DNA of 64,000 nt. Origin: Macrolepiota albuminosa (lineage: Eukaryota; Basidiomycota; Agaricomycetes; Agaricales; Agaricaceae). Where the stretch lies: the NCBI GenBank assembly GCA_027475525.1, contig JAMWFC010000115.1, positions 124,001 to 188,000 on the forward strand. Direction: 5' to 3'. The translations under genes and the position numbers were made by a program. Positions 1-11,763 of this stretch are shown here, piece by piece. The notes beneath the pieces are model-generated. The model saw only the letters and a program-made list of their open reading frames with translations. It had not been told where the DNA came from and searched no databases. Position 1 is the first letter of the stretch, and each line of letters opens with the position of its first letter.

Positions 1-309
1 GATGTAAGAGAGTAAAGTTGACCAACAGAACACGTAATATATTAGTCGATGATGACGACATATCCCTTGGTGGAATGAAAAACATGCAGAGTTTGGTGGT
101 TATTAAATTCTCAAGTCATCATCTGCTTTCCGACACTCATGGTACTTATGTGTATCCTCCTTTATGTAGGCGTGTCTCTAATTTAGTAGGCGGAAATTTA
201 CCTAGAAAGGATCAAGGGGATAGAGAGTACTATTGTGCGACCATGTTAACGCTTTTCAAACCTTGGCGTACAGGACATGACCTTAAAAATACTGGAGAAA
301 CGTGGGATT

Positions 310-463
310 CAGCTTTTGAATATACATCCTTCAATAAGCGTCAACTCACATTGCTCAAGAACATGAACATACAATATGAATGCTTACAGCTTTTGAATAT
401 ACATCCTTCAATAAGCGTCAACTCACATTGCTCAAGAACATGAACATACAATATGAATGCTTA
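310..463. repeat. 77-bp exact tandem duplication (probable assembly artefact)
   Basis: Copy 1 is 310-386 and copy 2 is 387-463, identical. It shifts the Helitron helicase frame by 2; dropping one copy rejoins the flanking frames. Confidence 0.95.
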
Positions 464-2322
464 GATGCGGCCGACAACTTTTATGCTCAGCTGAAGAGTG
501 GAGGTGTATGTCTTACTAATTCAACGCTGACCAGAGACGAACTATCTAACATGATACAGAGGGACAAAACTGAAAACTTCGAGGACATGGATGATATAAT
601 CGCAGGTGTTGATGAAGAAGCATCCACTGTGTTTGGCAAGAAAGAATTAAAACATAGATCTGATATGCTGCAAATGTCAGCAACTATGGCAGATCTGGGG
701 TGGAGAGATCCTATAATGGACCAAGTGTTTCCTCAAATCGACGCCGTTGAACCTATGAATGAAGAACGTAACTCTTCTTACTGGAAAGCTGTTGTTACAG
801 CAAAGCGGGATGAGGTGCTGAAGAGCCAAAATTCCAGCATACCTGCATGCAGTGGTAAGTTACCAGGCAGCATACCAGAACTACCGGGACATGTCGACAT
901 AGTAGATAGGAAGTATCTTCAGAAGATATATGTGGACGATAAATGGGAACCTACTATCGCTATTATATCTTCAGACTACGGGCTGAACAAAGAACAGCTG
1001 AGAGTGTTCCACATTGTGGCTAATCACACAACGTCGTATATGTCTGAGCAACTTAAAATGTATATGGGAGGAATGGGGGGCACCAGAAAAACCCAGGTGC
1101 TCTGAGCCCTCATCAAGTATTTTGAAGCTAGAGGAGAGGCATATCGTCTGGCTGTGGTTGCACCTACCGGCACTGCTGCATCGCTTATAGGTGGCTCAAC
1201 ATATCATTCGATGTTCGGCATTAATGTCATGGTTGGTGTATCAAAGAAACAACTCGCTCAAATTAAAACTCGTTTACTAGGTGTTGAATACGTGTTTTTC
1301 GACGAAGTATCTATGTTATTGTGTCGAGACTTGTATAAGATTTCCGCAAGACTGGCTCAGCTGTCTGGTAGACTAGATATCCCTTTCGGTGGTATAAACA
1401 TGGTATTTGCAGGTGATTTTGCTCAGTTGCCCCCTGTCACTGGGCACGAAGGATCGGCCTTATATAGTAGAACTGTAGGTTTAAATACCAAAATGTTGAA
1501 GGATCAGGAGTCTGCCATAGGCAAGGCTGTATGGCATCAGGTAACAACCATTGTTATATTGCGTAAAAACATGAGGCAGAAAACTCAGTCTATAGAGAAC
1601 GTGGCTTTGCGTACCGTGCTCGAAAACATGAGGTATAGAGCATGCACCAAAGAAGACGTGAAGTTTCTTAAGAGCAGATCATTGGCCGTCTCTAATAGTT
1701 GCCCATCTATATCCAATAAACAGTTCAGAAATGTTTCTATAATCACCGCACAAAATGTAGACAAAGACGCTATTAATATTATAGGAAGTACTCGATTCGC
1801 AAGCAAGAGCCGTCAGGAACTAGTGCATTTCTACAGCGAAGATAGTCCATCATCCAGAGATGGCGATGCAACAAAAAACCATTCATCTAACTACACACGC
1901 TCTAAAGAAACCATGAGATTTCCTCCAACTATACAGCGTGCGTTGTGGGACCAACCTCCATCATCTTGCAGCGTTCAAGTTGCGGGAAAGCTGTCGTTGT
2001 GTATAGGCTTGCCTGTTATAATCAAGAATAATGCGGCTACAGAATTATGCATCACCAATAGACAGGAAAGTTTTGTGTATGGGTGGAAAAGTTGCATCGG
2101 ATCGGCCGGACAAATTATGCTGGATACGTTATTCGTACTACTCAACAATCCTCTGCAAAGAGTAAAAATCAATGAACTTCCTGGTAATGTGGTTCCGATT
2201 GTACGTACAAGTGTGCATCTTAAGTGTAGACTCCCTAGCAATGACAGCGTGTCTTTGTCTCGATCACAGGTAGAGGTATTGGTAAACTACGCCATGACAA
2301 ATTACACGAGTCAAGGAAAAAC

Positions 2323-2476
2323 TAGACCTTACAATCCAGTAGACTTAACCAAGTGTCAATCGCACCAAGCCTACTACACTGCACTATCCCACAGTGCTAT
2401 AGACCTTACAATCCAGTAGACTTAACCAAGTGTCAATCGCACCAAGCCTACTACACTGCACTATCCCACAGTGCTA
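2323..2476. repeat. 77-bp exact tandem duplication (probable assembly artefact)
   Basis: Copies are 2323-2399 and 2400-2476. It splits the conserved C-terminal helicase motif (YTALSHSA appears twice). Confidence 0.95.
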
Positions 2477-3768
2477 CTGCTGCAGGAACGCTCATCATAC
2501 GAGGATTTGATGCTAACAAAATACAAGGCAAAGTGAGTGGCGCATTGCACAGAGAATTTTGTGACTTGGAACTGCTCGATGAAATAACCAAACTCAGATA
2601 TATGAACCAGCTCCCTAAAAGTTTTGTCGATTCACCTAGACGATCTGATCTAATTCATTCATTTAGACAATGCAAACGAAAAGGTTACATGCCCCCTAAC
2701 CTTCATACGGCCTTACGTTGGAGTGACAAGGACCCTTACGATGATGCATCATTCCCGGATATCAAATGGCAGGTTGCTAGTGAAGATAGACCTATTAAGC
2801 TACCGCAGTCCCCTAAAAGCAGATTTATTCCAGCTAAGGGCACTCAGCCCATAGTGCATCCTCAACCAATACACAGCAAAATAAACCGGAACCGCGACAA
2901 TGGTTCACCCAACTTGAAAATTTCGAACAATCTTATAAGCGGTGAACAGGAATTAAATTTGGACAGATGTGGAGGACTGGTTGGAACTAAGTGGAATGCC
3001 AACAGTTGCGCGTACAACGCGGTGATAACTATATTGTACAATATGTGGCAAGATGACATGTCACTATGGTCGACGACTTTCCGATCATTTGGGACATCAA
3101 TTATGCGAAGTATGGAAAGCAACTTCTTATCAACACACGAAAGTAAAATCACGCTGGAGGACGCAAGAGAGGATTTGAGAAATTGTATGAACAATCGCAA
3201 TCCGAGAAACTTTTTGTATGGTGAACTAACGAGTGTTCATGCTGTGATCGAAGAGTTGCTTACATACAAGCGAAATGTATACACATCATACATGCACTGT
3301 CCACGCGGTCATGCAGTTAACAGAAGAGCTGTTACATCGAATTCGTGTCAGATTGCCATACTAGATAATTCACAGCTGTCAATACAACATTTCCTAAGGA
3401 ATATGGAATTTCTTACCGAATCTCGGTGCAGAACATGTGTGTCTGAATTAGTTAGAATAATGAGAACAGTATACACGGCACCGATACTGTCTTTCGATGT
3501 GGCGTCGATCGACATCGCGATTAATAGATACGTCGACGTGCCGGTTTATGGGTCGGGAGACAGACGATATATCCTAAAAGGTATCATATATTTTGCAAAC
3601 AGTCATTTTACTTGTCGATACGTGGATTCGTCCTTGAGGGTGTGGTTCCATGACGGTTTAATTACTGGTAGAAGGTTGATTGTTGAAGAAGGCAGCCTGG
3701 ATACGTTGGATATACAAGTCTGCAGAGGTAGTAAAGCAACAATAGTGTTATATGTCAGAGTGGCGTAA

Positions 3769-6139
3769 TCGTATATTACCAATGGGGAGTTGTTTAGTTT
3801 GAATCAAGTCTGTGTATTTAAGGATATAGGTCGTATTACTATATTACTACGAAGCCATCCACCTACGCTAGAAGTGATATTGTTCAAACGACCCCCTTGC
3901 AAAATCAGGACAGTTAACGTGAATTTGGCCGCTGTGAGGTCATATGATCTTCAAACCGGTCATACACCTGAATGCTGACATAATATATGTTAAACATGCC
4001 CATAGAGAATACAATTTAATCTGATTTACAACTAAAATATAATTTATTTTCATCTACGCCAGCTAAATAAGGACTAAGTAGTCCGTAAAGACGATCCTCG
4101 GTATACCTATTAAGTGAACAAATGTGCATGTTATATAAGTGTTCGGTGGGACGATTGATTTACTTATATATTTTATTAATTTAATTACTTATTTATTTTT
4201 CTGATGTGCATCTGAACGCTGATATAATATGTATTCATGTGTATTAAACGTGGTTTATTAGTTAGTAGTCATGAGTTTGGGCACGTTATGTCCACCGTAT
4301 GTTCACCTGACCAATTTCACGACCCTGAAATTTTTAACGTGATGGTATATTATGTAAGCGTTTGATGGGACAATCGGTTTAATTATATTTGTTTATTTAT
4401 TTTGTCATTATTTTAAAGGATTATTAAATTATAAAAGGAATGACTAGTAAAATTAAATACGAATTCGTAAACGTGACTTTGTATTACGTAATGATTTGGT
4501 TGAATGACTGTTCGGATATTACGTAGCAAACACACATATATACATTTACTCGTTGTCGTGCAAGGCTAGCCAACAAGCAAACCCAGTTTCTACTTGTAAA
4601 AGTAAGAAACACAGTTGTTTATTTAAAAACAAAAGGTACGAATTTATGGTATGTTGAAACGACTTATGCTACGTGTCTATTTGATGATATGTATTACTGT
4701 TTTGTTTTTTATATATTAAAGTACGTACATAATCCTTCACCTCTTCTCCCCTGATGTGCTCTCCACCTTTCTATGCCTTTCAGTCTGTTGGTTCCTTTCG
4801 GTGGTTTCTTATACCGGCTATGTTACATCTGGCTTCCTCTTATGAAATGCTATTGTACGCTCTAGAAAATGCATTCCCACCCCCGCTTGGTTGTACTGGT
4901 ACTAGCATTCTATGTTGCCGTGTACTTGCTCAACAGACACCTGATGGAAACGAATACCGTCGCTGTATATTGACTTGGTACTTATTACTCGCTCTGGGCT
5001 AGAACACTCCGATGGGTAAAAGTATATCAAGCAATACAGTACAGAAAGACCGTCAGTCTGTTCGATCTATGGATTCCCGCGAGTCAAAACGAAACGTTTC
5101 TGCACGAACCTCCACGGAAAATACGACGTGTTACTCATACACCAATGGGATGAACTACAATACACTAATTTGATAAACCAGCCAATATGTTGAGTTATCA
5201 TTAAAACATATAGTTAGCGCGAACTCACTACTTTACACGACAAATGTACGATGTCGATGTGTCCTCTCAATATATCTTCATATACGTTTACATTTGTTAT
5301 TCCACTCACATAACATCATGTCCGCGCTCCCCATAGCTAGTATTCAGTGTTGGCGCCCCCGCACTTCCGCTACATCATCGCGCGGCAGACGGATGAGGGA
5401 AATGGCGGACGTTGCCTTATCTACAGTATCCAGTCGGTACTTCGATGTATTGACGCGGGTGAACGTTGCCGATCTAGTGTTCTGGTGAGTTTTTCTGGAC
5501 ATTTTAGCGTTTATACGCAGTTTTATGACGTCGAATTTATATATTACCGTCAGCGCTTATGCTCATAAAGACCGTAACGTGCAACATCTCACGATAAAGG
5601 GATTCGACCGAGAAAGTCGTCTCGTTGCGGCTTTTCACTTATACCCGAGCGTAACGTGCAACATCTCACGATAAAGGGATTCGACCGAGAAAGTCGTCTC
5701 GTTGCGGCTTTTCACTTATACCCGAGCAACAATGAGCAACACTTAAATGAAGCATACACTTATTTGTATGCCGGTGCATTGTACAGCTGGACGGCTCAGG
5801 CCATAACAGTAACGCACATCGTTCTGACTAGCATAACTCATCACGTTTTCAATGCCTCTTCGAGAGAAATCGTGAGTATTCAGTCGTCCGGTATTTTATC
5901 GTCTAATTTTATTAGTGTGGGCACATTACAGACCTCATATGAGCAGAACGTATAAATTCCGTCTATATTTTTTCATGTAAGTCGATTTAATTTTAACGCT
6001 TACTGGTCCTTATAAGTTCCACAGATAATTCATATGTTTTATTATAGTATCAGCGCAATGTATTTTAACATTTTATTCTAGTAAATACGAAGTGTATTTA
6101 TCTATCGATATACATGTATATACATCATATTTAAAATTA
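3769..6139. other. AT-rich non-coding stretch after the Helitron gene
   Basis: I see no gene here. Short open frames lack family resemblance and plausible splice structure. The Helitron 3' end (hairpin plus CTRR) should lie in this stretch, but I could not place it. Confidence 0.5.
5573..5726. repeat. 77-bp exact tandem duplication (probable assembly artefact)
   Basis: Copies are 5573-5649 and 5650-5726, in non-coding sequence. Confidence 0.95.
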
Positions 6140-6159
6140 GGAATATTTAAAATCATGTT

Positions 6160-6252
6160 AAAATAAATAAATAAATAAAAGCAATAAATAAATAAATAAA
6201 TAAATAAATAAAAGTAATAAATAAATAAATAAAATAAATAATAAATAAATAT
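6160..6252. repeat. (AAAT)n microsatellite
   Basis: Nearly pure aaat/aaata repeats lie immediately left of the solo LTR insertion. Confidence 0.9.
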
Positions 6253-6632
6253 TATGTAAGCGTTTGGTTGGACGGCCTGTTTACTGTCACGACCCCTCCC
6301 TCCGACCCCACAGGACACGCCCCGCCATCACGACTGCCGACACCGCCATCATGCGCATCAAGGACCGCCATCAGCCGCCACCAGCCCCGATCAACAATCG
6401 GATCACGCGACTCGTTCCTGGCCATCACACATCACGCATCACGACTCCCCCGCGTCAATTGATTGCGTGCCCCACACACGTGATCCCGGTATACAGTCCC
6501 TGCCCGCTACTCAATGACTCCCAGGACTCATCACAGACATCCCGGAATCCCGAGACCCGGTCCCGTAGTACTTATAGTGTAGCTCCCTGTTGTATTTGGT
6601 AGTCTTGATATTACATACACTGTTACATTGCT

Positions 6633-6786
6633 TTACTTGGATTGTTGCGTGCCCTCTGCTTGACTGGTACGCATTGACTGGCACGCTTTTGACTGGCACG
6701 CCTGAATACTTACTTGGATTGTTGCGTGCCCTCTGCTTGACTGGTACGCATTGACTGGCACGCTTTTGACTGGCACGCCTGAATAC
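6633..6786. repeat. 77-bp tandem duplication inside the solo LTR (probable assembly artefact)
   Basis: Copies are 6633-6709 and 6710-6786. The related Gypsy B LTRs carry this segment once. Confidence 0.95.
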
Positions 6787-6791
6787 TTGCG

Positions 6792-6945
6792 TGCTCTAAG
6801 ATTGGTACGCACTTCGCGACTTTAATTTGCTAACTTGGTCTCGTCTTAGAACCTCCAGTTCACGACTCTGCTCTAAGATTGGTACGCACTTCGCGACTTT
6901 AATTTGCTAACTTGGTCTCGTCTTAGAACCTCCAGTTCACGACTC
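6792..6945. repeat. 77-bp tandem duplication inside the solo LTR (probable assembly artefact)
   Basis: Copies are 6792-6868 and 6869-6945, only 5 bases after the previous duplication. Confidence 0.95.
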
Positions 6946-7017
6946 GACCCCCACCCGAACTCCCCCGTCACCCACCACCCAAACCCCCCGGACTAAGTCC
7001 CCTCTCCCGGGATTTCC

Positions 7018-7171
7018 CTGTCCACGTCTTGAACCCCGGAGTCCTAGCCCCGGAGTTCCAGACACCTGAGTATCCGTGGGTCAAGTCCGCATCTCTGTCC
7101 ACGTCTTGAACCCCGGAGTCCTAGCCCCGGAGTTCCAGACACCTGAGTATCCGTGGGTCAAGTCCGCATTG
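7018..7171. repeat. Tandem duplication with period 77 inside the solo LTR (probable assembly artefact)
   Basis: Positions 7018-7092 recur at 7095-7169 (75 identical bases); the two following bases differ. Confidence 0.9.
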
Positions 7172-7758
7172 TAAGGGTGATTGCTTTCCCGGAAAGCCCC
7201 CGACTCAGCGGAACCTGACATTTACTTATCACACGTGCAAGCACCTTAAATAGGTAAGCAGGCTTTCTGATGGAACATGTTTCTGGAACCAGCGGTTTAT
7301 TCTAGAATGAAGTGGAATATTTTATATAACGTGACCTGCTAGATATACGGCAATCTCTGTGCAACTCCTGAGCAGTTTGGTTGTCAGCATCCGCTCTCAT
7401 GGAGTCGCTCAAGCATGCGCTGCTGGCATTCAAAGTGCTAGGTATGTCTCCTCCCAACCGCATGACTATATGTTCTAAAAAATTTATATAGCCCCACGAG
7501 TGGATCACATACAGCCAAAACCAAATGTGGGTAAAGTCGGCAGATAGTTGAAGGGCTATACGTGTCTCTAGGACTACGATGCAAATCAACAGTGTGTCAT
7601 CGAACCTGATTCAGGCGAAACCGGAAAGCTCTGTTTCGTTATTCTGCTATATATCAAGGCATCGACTTCATTGCTTCTATTTGTTGCCCCTCCAAAATCA
7701 TTCCACAAGTTGGCTTCTACTCGGTGTTGGCAACATATGACAATAAACCAATCTACAC

Positions 7759-7912
7759 GCAGCCAAGGCTGCAAAAGACTGTCTGCCTTCCTTTACCAAC
7801 AGATAGTCCCTCGCCAAACACTCTACACATCTCAGGCAGCCAAGGCTGCAAAAGACTGTCTGCCTTCCTTTACCAACAGATAGTCCCTCGCCAAACACTC
7901 TACACATCTCAG
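7759..7912. repeat. 77-bp exact tandem duplication (probable assembly artefact)
   Basis: Copies are 7759-7835 and 7836-7912. Confidence 0.95.
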
Positions 7913-8053
7913 GCAGTACCTTTGCTTGTCCATGCATAAGCCTTGGGTATAGCCAGGACCGTTATCTTGATGCTGACTCTATGCCAGAGCTTGTATAGTT
8001 CGTTGCTTTGCATCATCCCAACCATATCGTCGGTGTTCGTACTCACACTGGTA

Positions 8054-8207
8054 AAGATTCGTCTTACAACGTTGCATTATATTAGCTCCAGGCAGCAGCC
8101 GAATACGTGTCATAATGGCTGGTCAGTAGTAAGATTCGTCTTACAACGTTGCATTATATTAGCTCCAGGCAGCAGCCGAATACGTGTCATAATGGCTGGT
8201 CAGTAGT
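8054..8207. repeat. 77-bp exact tandem duplication (probable assembly artefact)
   Basis: Copies are 8054-8130 and 8131-8207, just upstream of the duplicated-exon candidate gene. Confidence 0.95.
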
Positions 8208-8249
8208 GGATCAAACAATTTTATTATTATTATTATTAGTATTTTTTTT

Positions 8250-9024
8250 AGGACGTACAGCAAAGCCTCCGTCCGCGTGTGGATGCTCCAAGGATGACGA
8301 AGGGGCACGCGTTCGTTTGAAGCTAACAAGAGAGACGCGGGCAGGTATTTGTAATAAATTGGTACGTCGGACTTATCGATTGTACTTCGAACTATTTTAT
8401 TTCGATTTTAGGACGAGTAGCAAAGCCTCTAGCTGCGTGCGGACGCTCCAAAGACGATGTGGGGGTTAACGTTGGCTGTTTAAAGCCAGCAGGAGCCACG
8501 CTTATGCGTATATGTTACTGTCACGCATGTATTCGATGCATCACGGTGTCCTGGACATTGCTCAACCTGAGCGCTGCTTTGAACGTCCATTCCCATCTTA
8601 TAATGTCCATGATTTGCTTGTCAAGTTCCGAACAATCATCCTACGCAGTTTCCCGACCTATCAACGGTGATTTGTCATATAAAATCGGAAAAAGGGAAAG
8701 CAGAAGGACCAGTGTGGTTCAGGGCATCAAGTACGTAGTTTTTGCCCCTTTTTTTTGGCTCTGTTAAACTCACAGATGACCAGATATGCGCACGCGTATG
8801 TTATTCGAGCATTCGAGCGCATCAAAGGGGTTACAGGGAGGGTCAAGGAACTAAATGGTAACAAGGAACAGGTGAGTTGCCAGTTTTCGACGTAATTCAT
8901 CTAATAACACCCCTTTACAGGCCACGAATACGAAGCCACGTCGTACAGGGATGTACTTATTATTGTACGGTGGTCGTGTTGACGCCAACACGTTCTACGC
9001 ATACAGGGACGTTGTTGACAACTG
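8250..9024 (+). CDS. Candidate spliced gene with a duplicated exon (hypothetical)
   Basis: Two related exon-like segments occur in tandem. The first begins after a T-rich tract ending in AG near 8250 and the second after an AG at 8411. Both encode GR-x-AKP-x-x-ACG-x-SKDD-x-G, a basic motif resembling an AT-hook. They are separated by a 67-base GT-AG intron (8345-8411), and the frame is kept across it. Downstream, further GT-AG candidates (about 8667-8703, 8730-8774 and 8874-8921) lead to a stop near 9022. I could not resolve a single frame through 8500-8660, so the model is incomplete or the gene is damaged. The function is unknown. Confidence 0.3.
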
Positions 9025-9028
9025 AATG

Positions 9029-9054
9029 TTTTTTTTTTTTTTTTTTTTTTTTTT
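9029..9054. repeat. Poly-T tract (26 T)
   Basis: An uninterrupted T run just after the candidate gene's stop. It could be the poly(A) tail of a minus-strand retroposed sequence or simple slippage. Confidence 0.9.
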
Positions 9055-9706
9055 GAAACATTTATGCCTTTTTTTGTTTTCTTTTTTTTTATGTTATGAT
9101 TACGGATACTGTTATATACGATTCGAACATTGAATATTATACAAACGTTGCCGGTATTTCTCTCTTCTGTGCTACCATGTCACGCCGCGCTGGCAAGTCA
9201 CACTAACGTGGTCACATTGACACTGCCACGTCACGTATTCAACACCCTATGCTGTAGGCCTCGGTCTCGTCGACGTTTTGATCAAATTCAGCAGGTAGAT
9301 CTCGGTCACGCCGTGCTAGCAACGGCCCATACAAGCAAGTTTACTAATGAGAAAACTTTCAAATGGATCGATAAGGCGAAATTAGAACAAGAAACTTGTG
9401 TAATAAAATGGAATGATCCATCTAGAGCTCAAGGCTCTCGAGAAAACGTTCTTGACGCAGAGTTGTCATGAGGCTGTTCAAGACTTGTCCAGCGTCGATA
9501 TCTACCAGGTCAACATCATCTTCACCGGATCCACTGTAGTAGAGTGAGTATCAAGTCAATGACTCGTCAGGGTACTCAGAGAGTTGTTGAAGACATACAT
9601 GGAGCCATGGGAAGAAGAAGACGCATCATAACCTGATGAACCACCAGTCGAGACTACCCTTTGATACTAATGATTGATATGAATAAGCGAAGGTAATGTT
9701 GAAAGT
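9055..9706. other. Intergenic, no gene seen
   Basis: Short frames only. This is the downstream flank of the minus-strand five-exon gene. Confidence 0.5.
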
Positions 9707-10777
9707 TTACGAGACAGAGTCCACAGATGGCACAACGTTGCCAAAGGTCCCTGTCCTCCGATGCTTGCCTCCTGTCGGTGCAGGTTGACCTTGTACCATA
9801 ACATGTTCAGGCTGGCTAGTACCAGCATCCGCCATCCATGGAGGTACGCTAAAACCAAGGATAGTCAAATTATAGTGACATCACTTGTTTTTAATAGACA
9901 TCTAACCTTTGCTGGGATGCGGAATCGGCTGTCTGCTGCGCAAATGTCCCTGTAGTGCTAAGATGGAGTTGATTTTGTGTTTGTTCAAATAGTGCAAATT
10001 CTCTTGGGCTCCAAATGCGCTGCTGTATGCTTTGAGAAACATGCTGAGATTTAGCAAGATGACTGTATGTTTCACATTCGAAAGTGTGAATTTGACCACC
10101 AATTAAGTTCAGTGCATACCTCATGGCTCCGCTGGCTTCCAAAGATGTTTTGCGCATGTCCTGAACCACTCTCTTGGTGTCACTGGAGAGACTCGGATTG
10201 TTCAATAGCTCATCAATAACCTACGGTGCCTTGACAATATGAACACCGCAACAATGAAGATAGGGAGAAACCTTTGGAGAAATTCTTCCAGCAACTTTTT
10301 CCTTAACACCTTCCAATGTTTGCTCGTGACGAGCTCTTTCACTGGCATCCTACATCGGAGGCGTCATCTGCATCATAAAAATAGAAGGAAAAACAAAAAG
10401 ACTACCTGGAATTTTTTGACTCGTTTTCTGTATTTCTCTTTGGCCTTTACGGTCTGGAGATAAAACATAATAGTCTCCACTAAACCTCTAGAAGGAGCTT
10501 TCTGAACAGTGTCTGACTGATTTCCCCCAACTAGGATGTCATACCTATGCAAAGAAGATCAGGCTCTGCATGGATGGACAAAAGAACAAGAATCATACTC
10601 TTTTTGTAGAGCAGTAAGCTGTTCCTCACGAATTGATGCAGTAACATCATGACCGCACACGTCAAATACTGGTTCAATCTCCTTGATAGCCTTTATTGCC
10701 TCGGACAAGGCCTTTACTCTAGCCTTGTAAGCGTGTTGTTGCAGCGAGGATGTCATACGGGAGCAAGAAACGAACAA
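9707..10777 (-). CDS. Hypothetical protein, five exons, about 283 aa
   Basis: I do not recognise the family. The model is coherent: exons 10777-10599, 10544-10406, 10349-10272, 10220-9907 and 9848-9707, all introns GT-AG of 50-60 bases, total 852 bases with the phase kept at every junction. The protein is largely helical and charged: Lys/Glu-rich stretches around residues 10-30 and 85-105, a central segment ending VIDELLNN, and a Gln/Pro/Gly-rich tail. A coiled-coil or scaffold role is possible but is only inference. A second Met at 10756 could be the true start. There are no frame breaks, which is unusual in this window and suggests a live host gene. Confidence 0.7.
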
Positions 10778-10803
10778 TTGTGAAGTGACCTTTTATACAC
10801 TGA

Positions 10804-10815
10804 CCCCCCCCCCCC
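10804..10815. repeat. Poly-C run
   Basis: Twelve C in a row about 30 bases upstream of the five-exon gene's start; a slippage-prone tract in its presumed promoter. Confidence 0.9.
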
Positions 10816-10949
10816 ACATATAAGGTCAAAAAGTAGAATTGACGAAGTGCTCATGTCATGTCTAATGACCAGTGTGTGAAATCTTAACAAGTGAACCTAC
10901 ACCTCGTGCCACGCCCCTTCTGATCAACCTCTCTTCTAGTACCTATCAA

Positions 10950-11240
10950 GATAGTCGAGATAATCAATAAGTACATATGGAACCAAACTCGTCAAGTCCC
11001 GATAGGAATCGGCGTAAAGGCGAGCGCCGAAGGCTGTGAGCGTTTTCGGAGGCCTCTGCGTGCTCAGAGTTTCTCCGATCTCTCTTGCACCTTTCAAGAT
11101 CGTGACGGCACGGTGCCAGGGCCTGGCAGATGCCGTGGATGTGGTCAGCATGACTTGCGGTCTCAGACTTTTCGGGTGGCCCTCTCCTCCGTCCACCTCC
11201 TTCCCCTTCAGCTGCCCAGGTGAGCGTCCTTGCGCTCTCT
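10950..11240. repeat. Dispersed repeat G, inverted relative to 29270-29550
   Basis: The stretch from the aggcgagcgccgaag segment to the cagctgcccaggtgagcg segment matches the reverse complement of about 29270-29550. Shared landmarks are the gcgttttcggaggcctctgcg block and the cctggcagatgcc block. No ends or coding capacity were recognised. Confidence 0.75.
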
Positions 11241-11388
11241 CACATTGCCAGTCCGTCTCACCGTGATCTTCCGTTCTTTTCAGTTTCTCTATTATATTTT
11301 ATTGCTTGTTTTATTTTATTTCATTTCACAATCCACCGGTGAGACACTCTCCATACGGCCACCAGGTGAGCCGGGCTCACCTCTCACC

Positions 11389-11451
11389 TTAGATATTTCG
11401 CCCCACAAAAGCTATATCTGCATCGCGCCATCTCAAAAGCGAAATATCTAA
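11389..11451. repeat. Inverted repeat with 13-bp arms
   Basis: ttagatatttcgc on the left and gcgaaatatctaa on the right are perfect complements, separated by about 35 bases. It lies directly after repeat G and may be its terminal structure or a small foldback. Confidence 0.75.
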
Positions 11452-11461
11452 AGTAAGCACG

Positions 11462-11763
11462 CGCTGGGAAGGTCGCGCTGGCCTCTTACTCATTATTTTA
11501 TGCTAGTATTCTATTACTGTACTTTTACTTCTATTTTCCATCAACCCTCCCACCTCACCCCTGTATAGTAGTGTAGCTGCTTGTCGCTTCTCGCCTCTAG
11601 TTGTTAATTCACGCAGTCACGTTCACACGTGACTGGGCGCTATTTAACTCTTCAACTGCAGAGGTCGACTTCAAAGTAATTCTAATAATTAATTTATTTG
11701 ATAATTAAATTTTGGTATATGTATAATTGATTATGTCCAATTGAAGTTCACTTTATCTTATGT
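11462..11763. other. Upstream region of the kinase gene
   Basis: No gene. An AT-rich segment (11690-11760) precedes the kinase ATG and is the likely promoter region; no definite TATA box could be assigned. Confidence 0.4.

Larger units (their letters stand above)
3..3768 (+). pseudogene. Helitron-type PIF1 helicase with C-terminal peptidase-like domain, 5'-truncated
   Basis: This is the helicase half of a Helitron rolling-circle transposase; the Rep nuclease part would lie left of the window. Helicase motifs are visible: a Walker A-like GGMGGTRKTQ near 1070, FFDEVSML (Walker B) near 1300 and GDFAQLPPV near 1415. The helicase C-terminus ends near 2600. A second domain at about 2960-3768 has a Cys box (NANSCAYN) and a late His box (HFTCRYVD, then VWFHDG), like ubiquitin-specific-protease-type cysteine peptidases. 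The frame is broken by two 77-bp duplications (310 and 2323, probably assembly artefacts) and one in-frame TGA at 1103-1105 where CGA would fit. Walker A reads GTRKT, not GTGKT, so ATPase activity is doubtful. The family assignment is firm; the peptidase label is inference. Confidence 0.85.
6285..7220 (+). mobile_element. Solo LTR of the Gypsy B family
   Basis: The sequence starts TGTCACGACC and ends GAACCTGACA, with a 5-bp target duplication tttac at 6280-6284 and 7221-7225. It matches, in reverse complement, the LTRs of Gypsy B at 41112-41831 and 61944-62712 (for example the segment around the cgactcagcgg end). No internal region is left, so this is the product of LTR-LTR recombination. Three 77-bp duplications inflate the length; the true length is about 705 bp. 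Confidence 0.9.
7226..8240. other. No confident gene
   Basis: A minus-strand open frame at 7302-7589 (about 95 codons) has reasonable composition but no recognised family and no clear splice partners. The rest is non-coding as far as I can read. Confidence 0.4.

Noticed and set aside
4754..5955. Several open frames of 60-100 codons
   Set aside because: No splice structure, no motif and one spans a 77-bp artefact; most likely chance frames.
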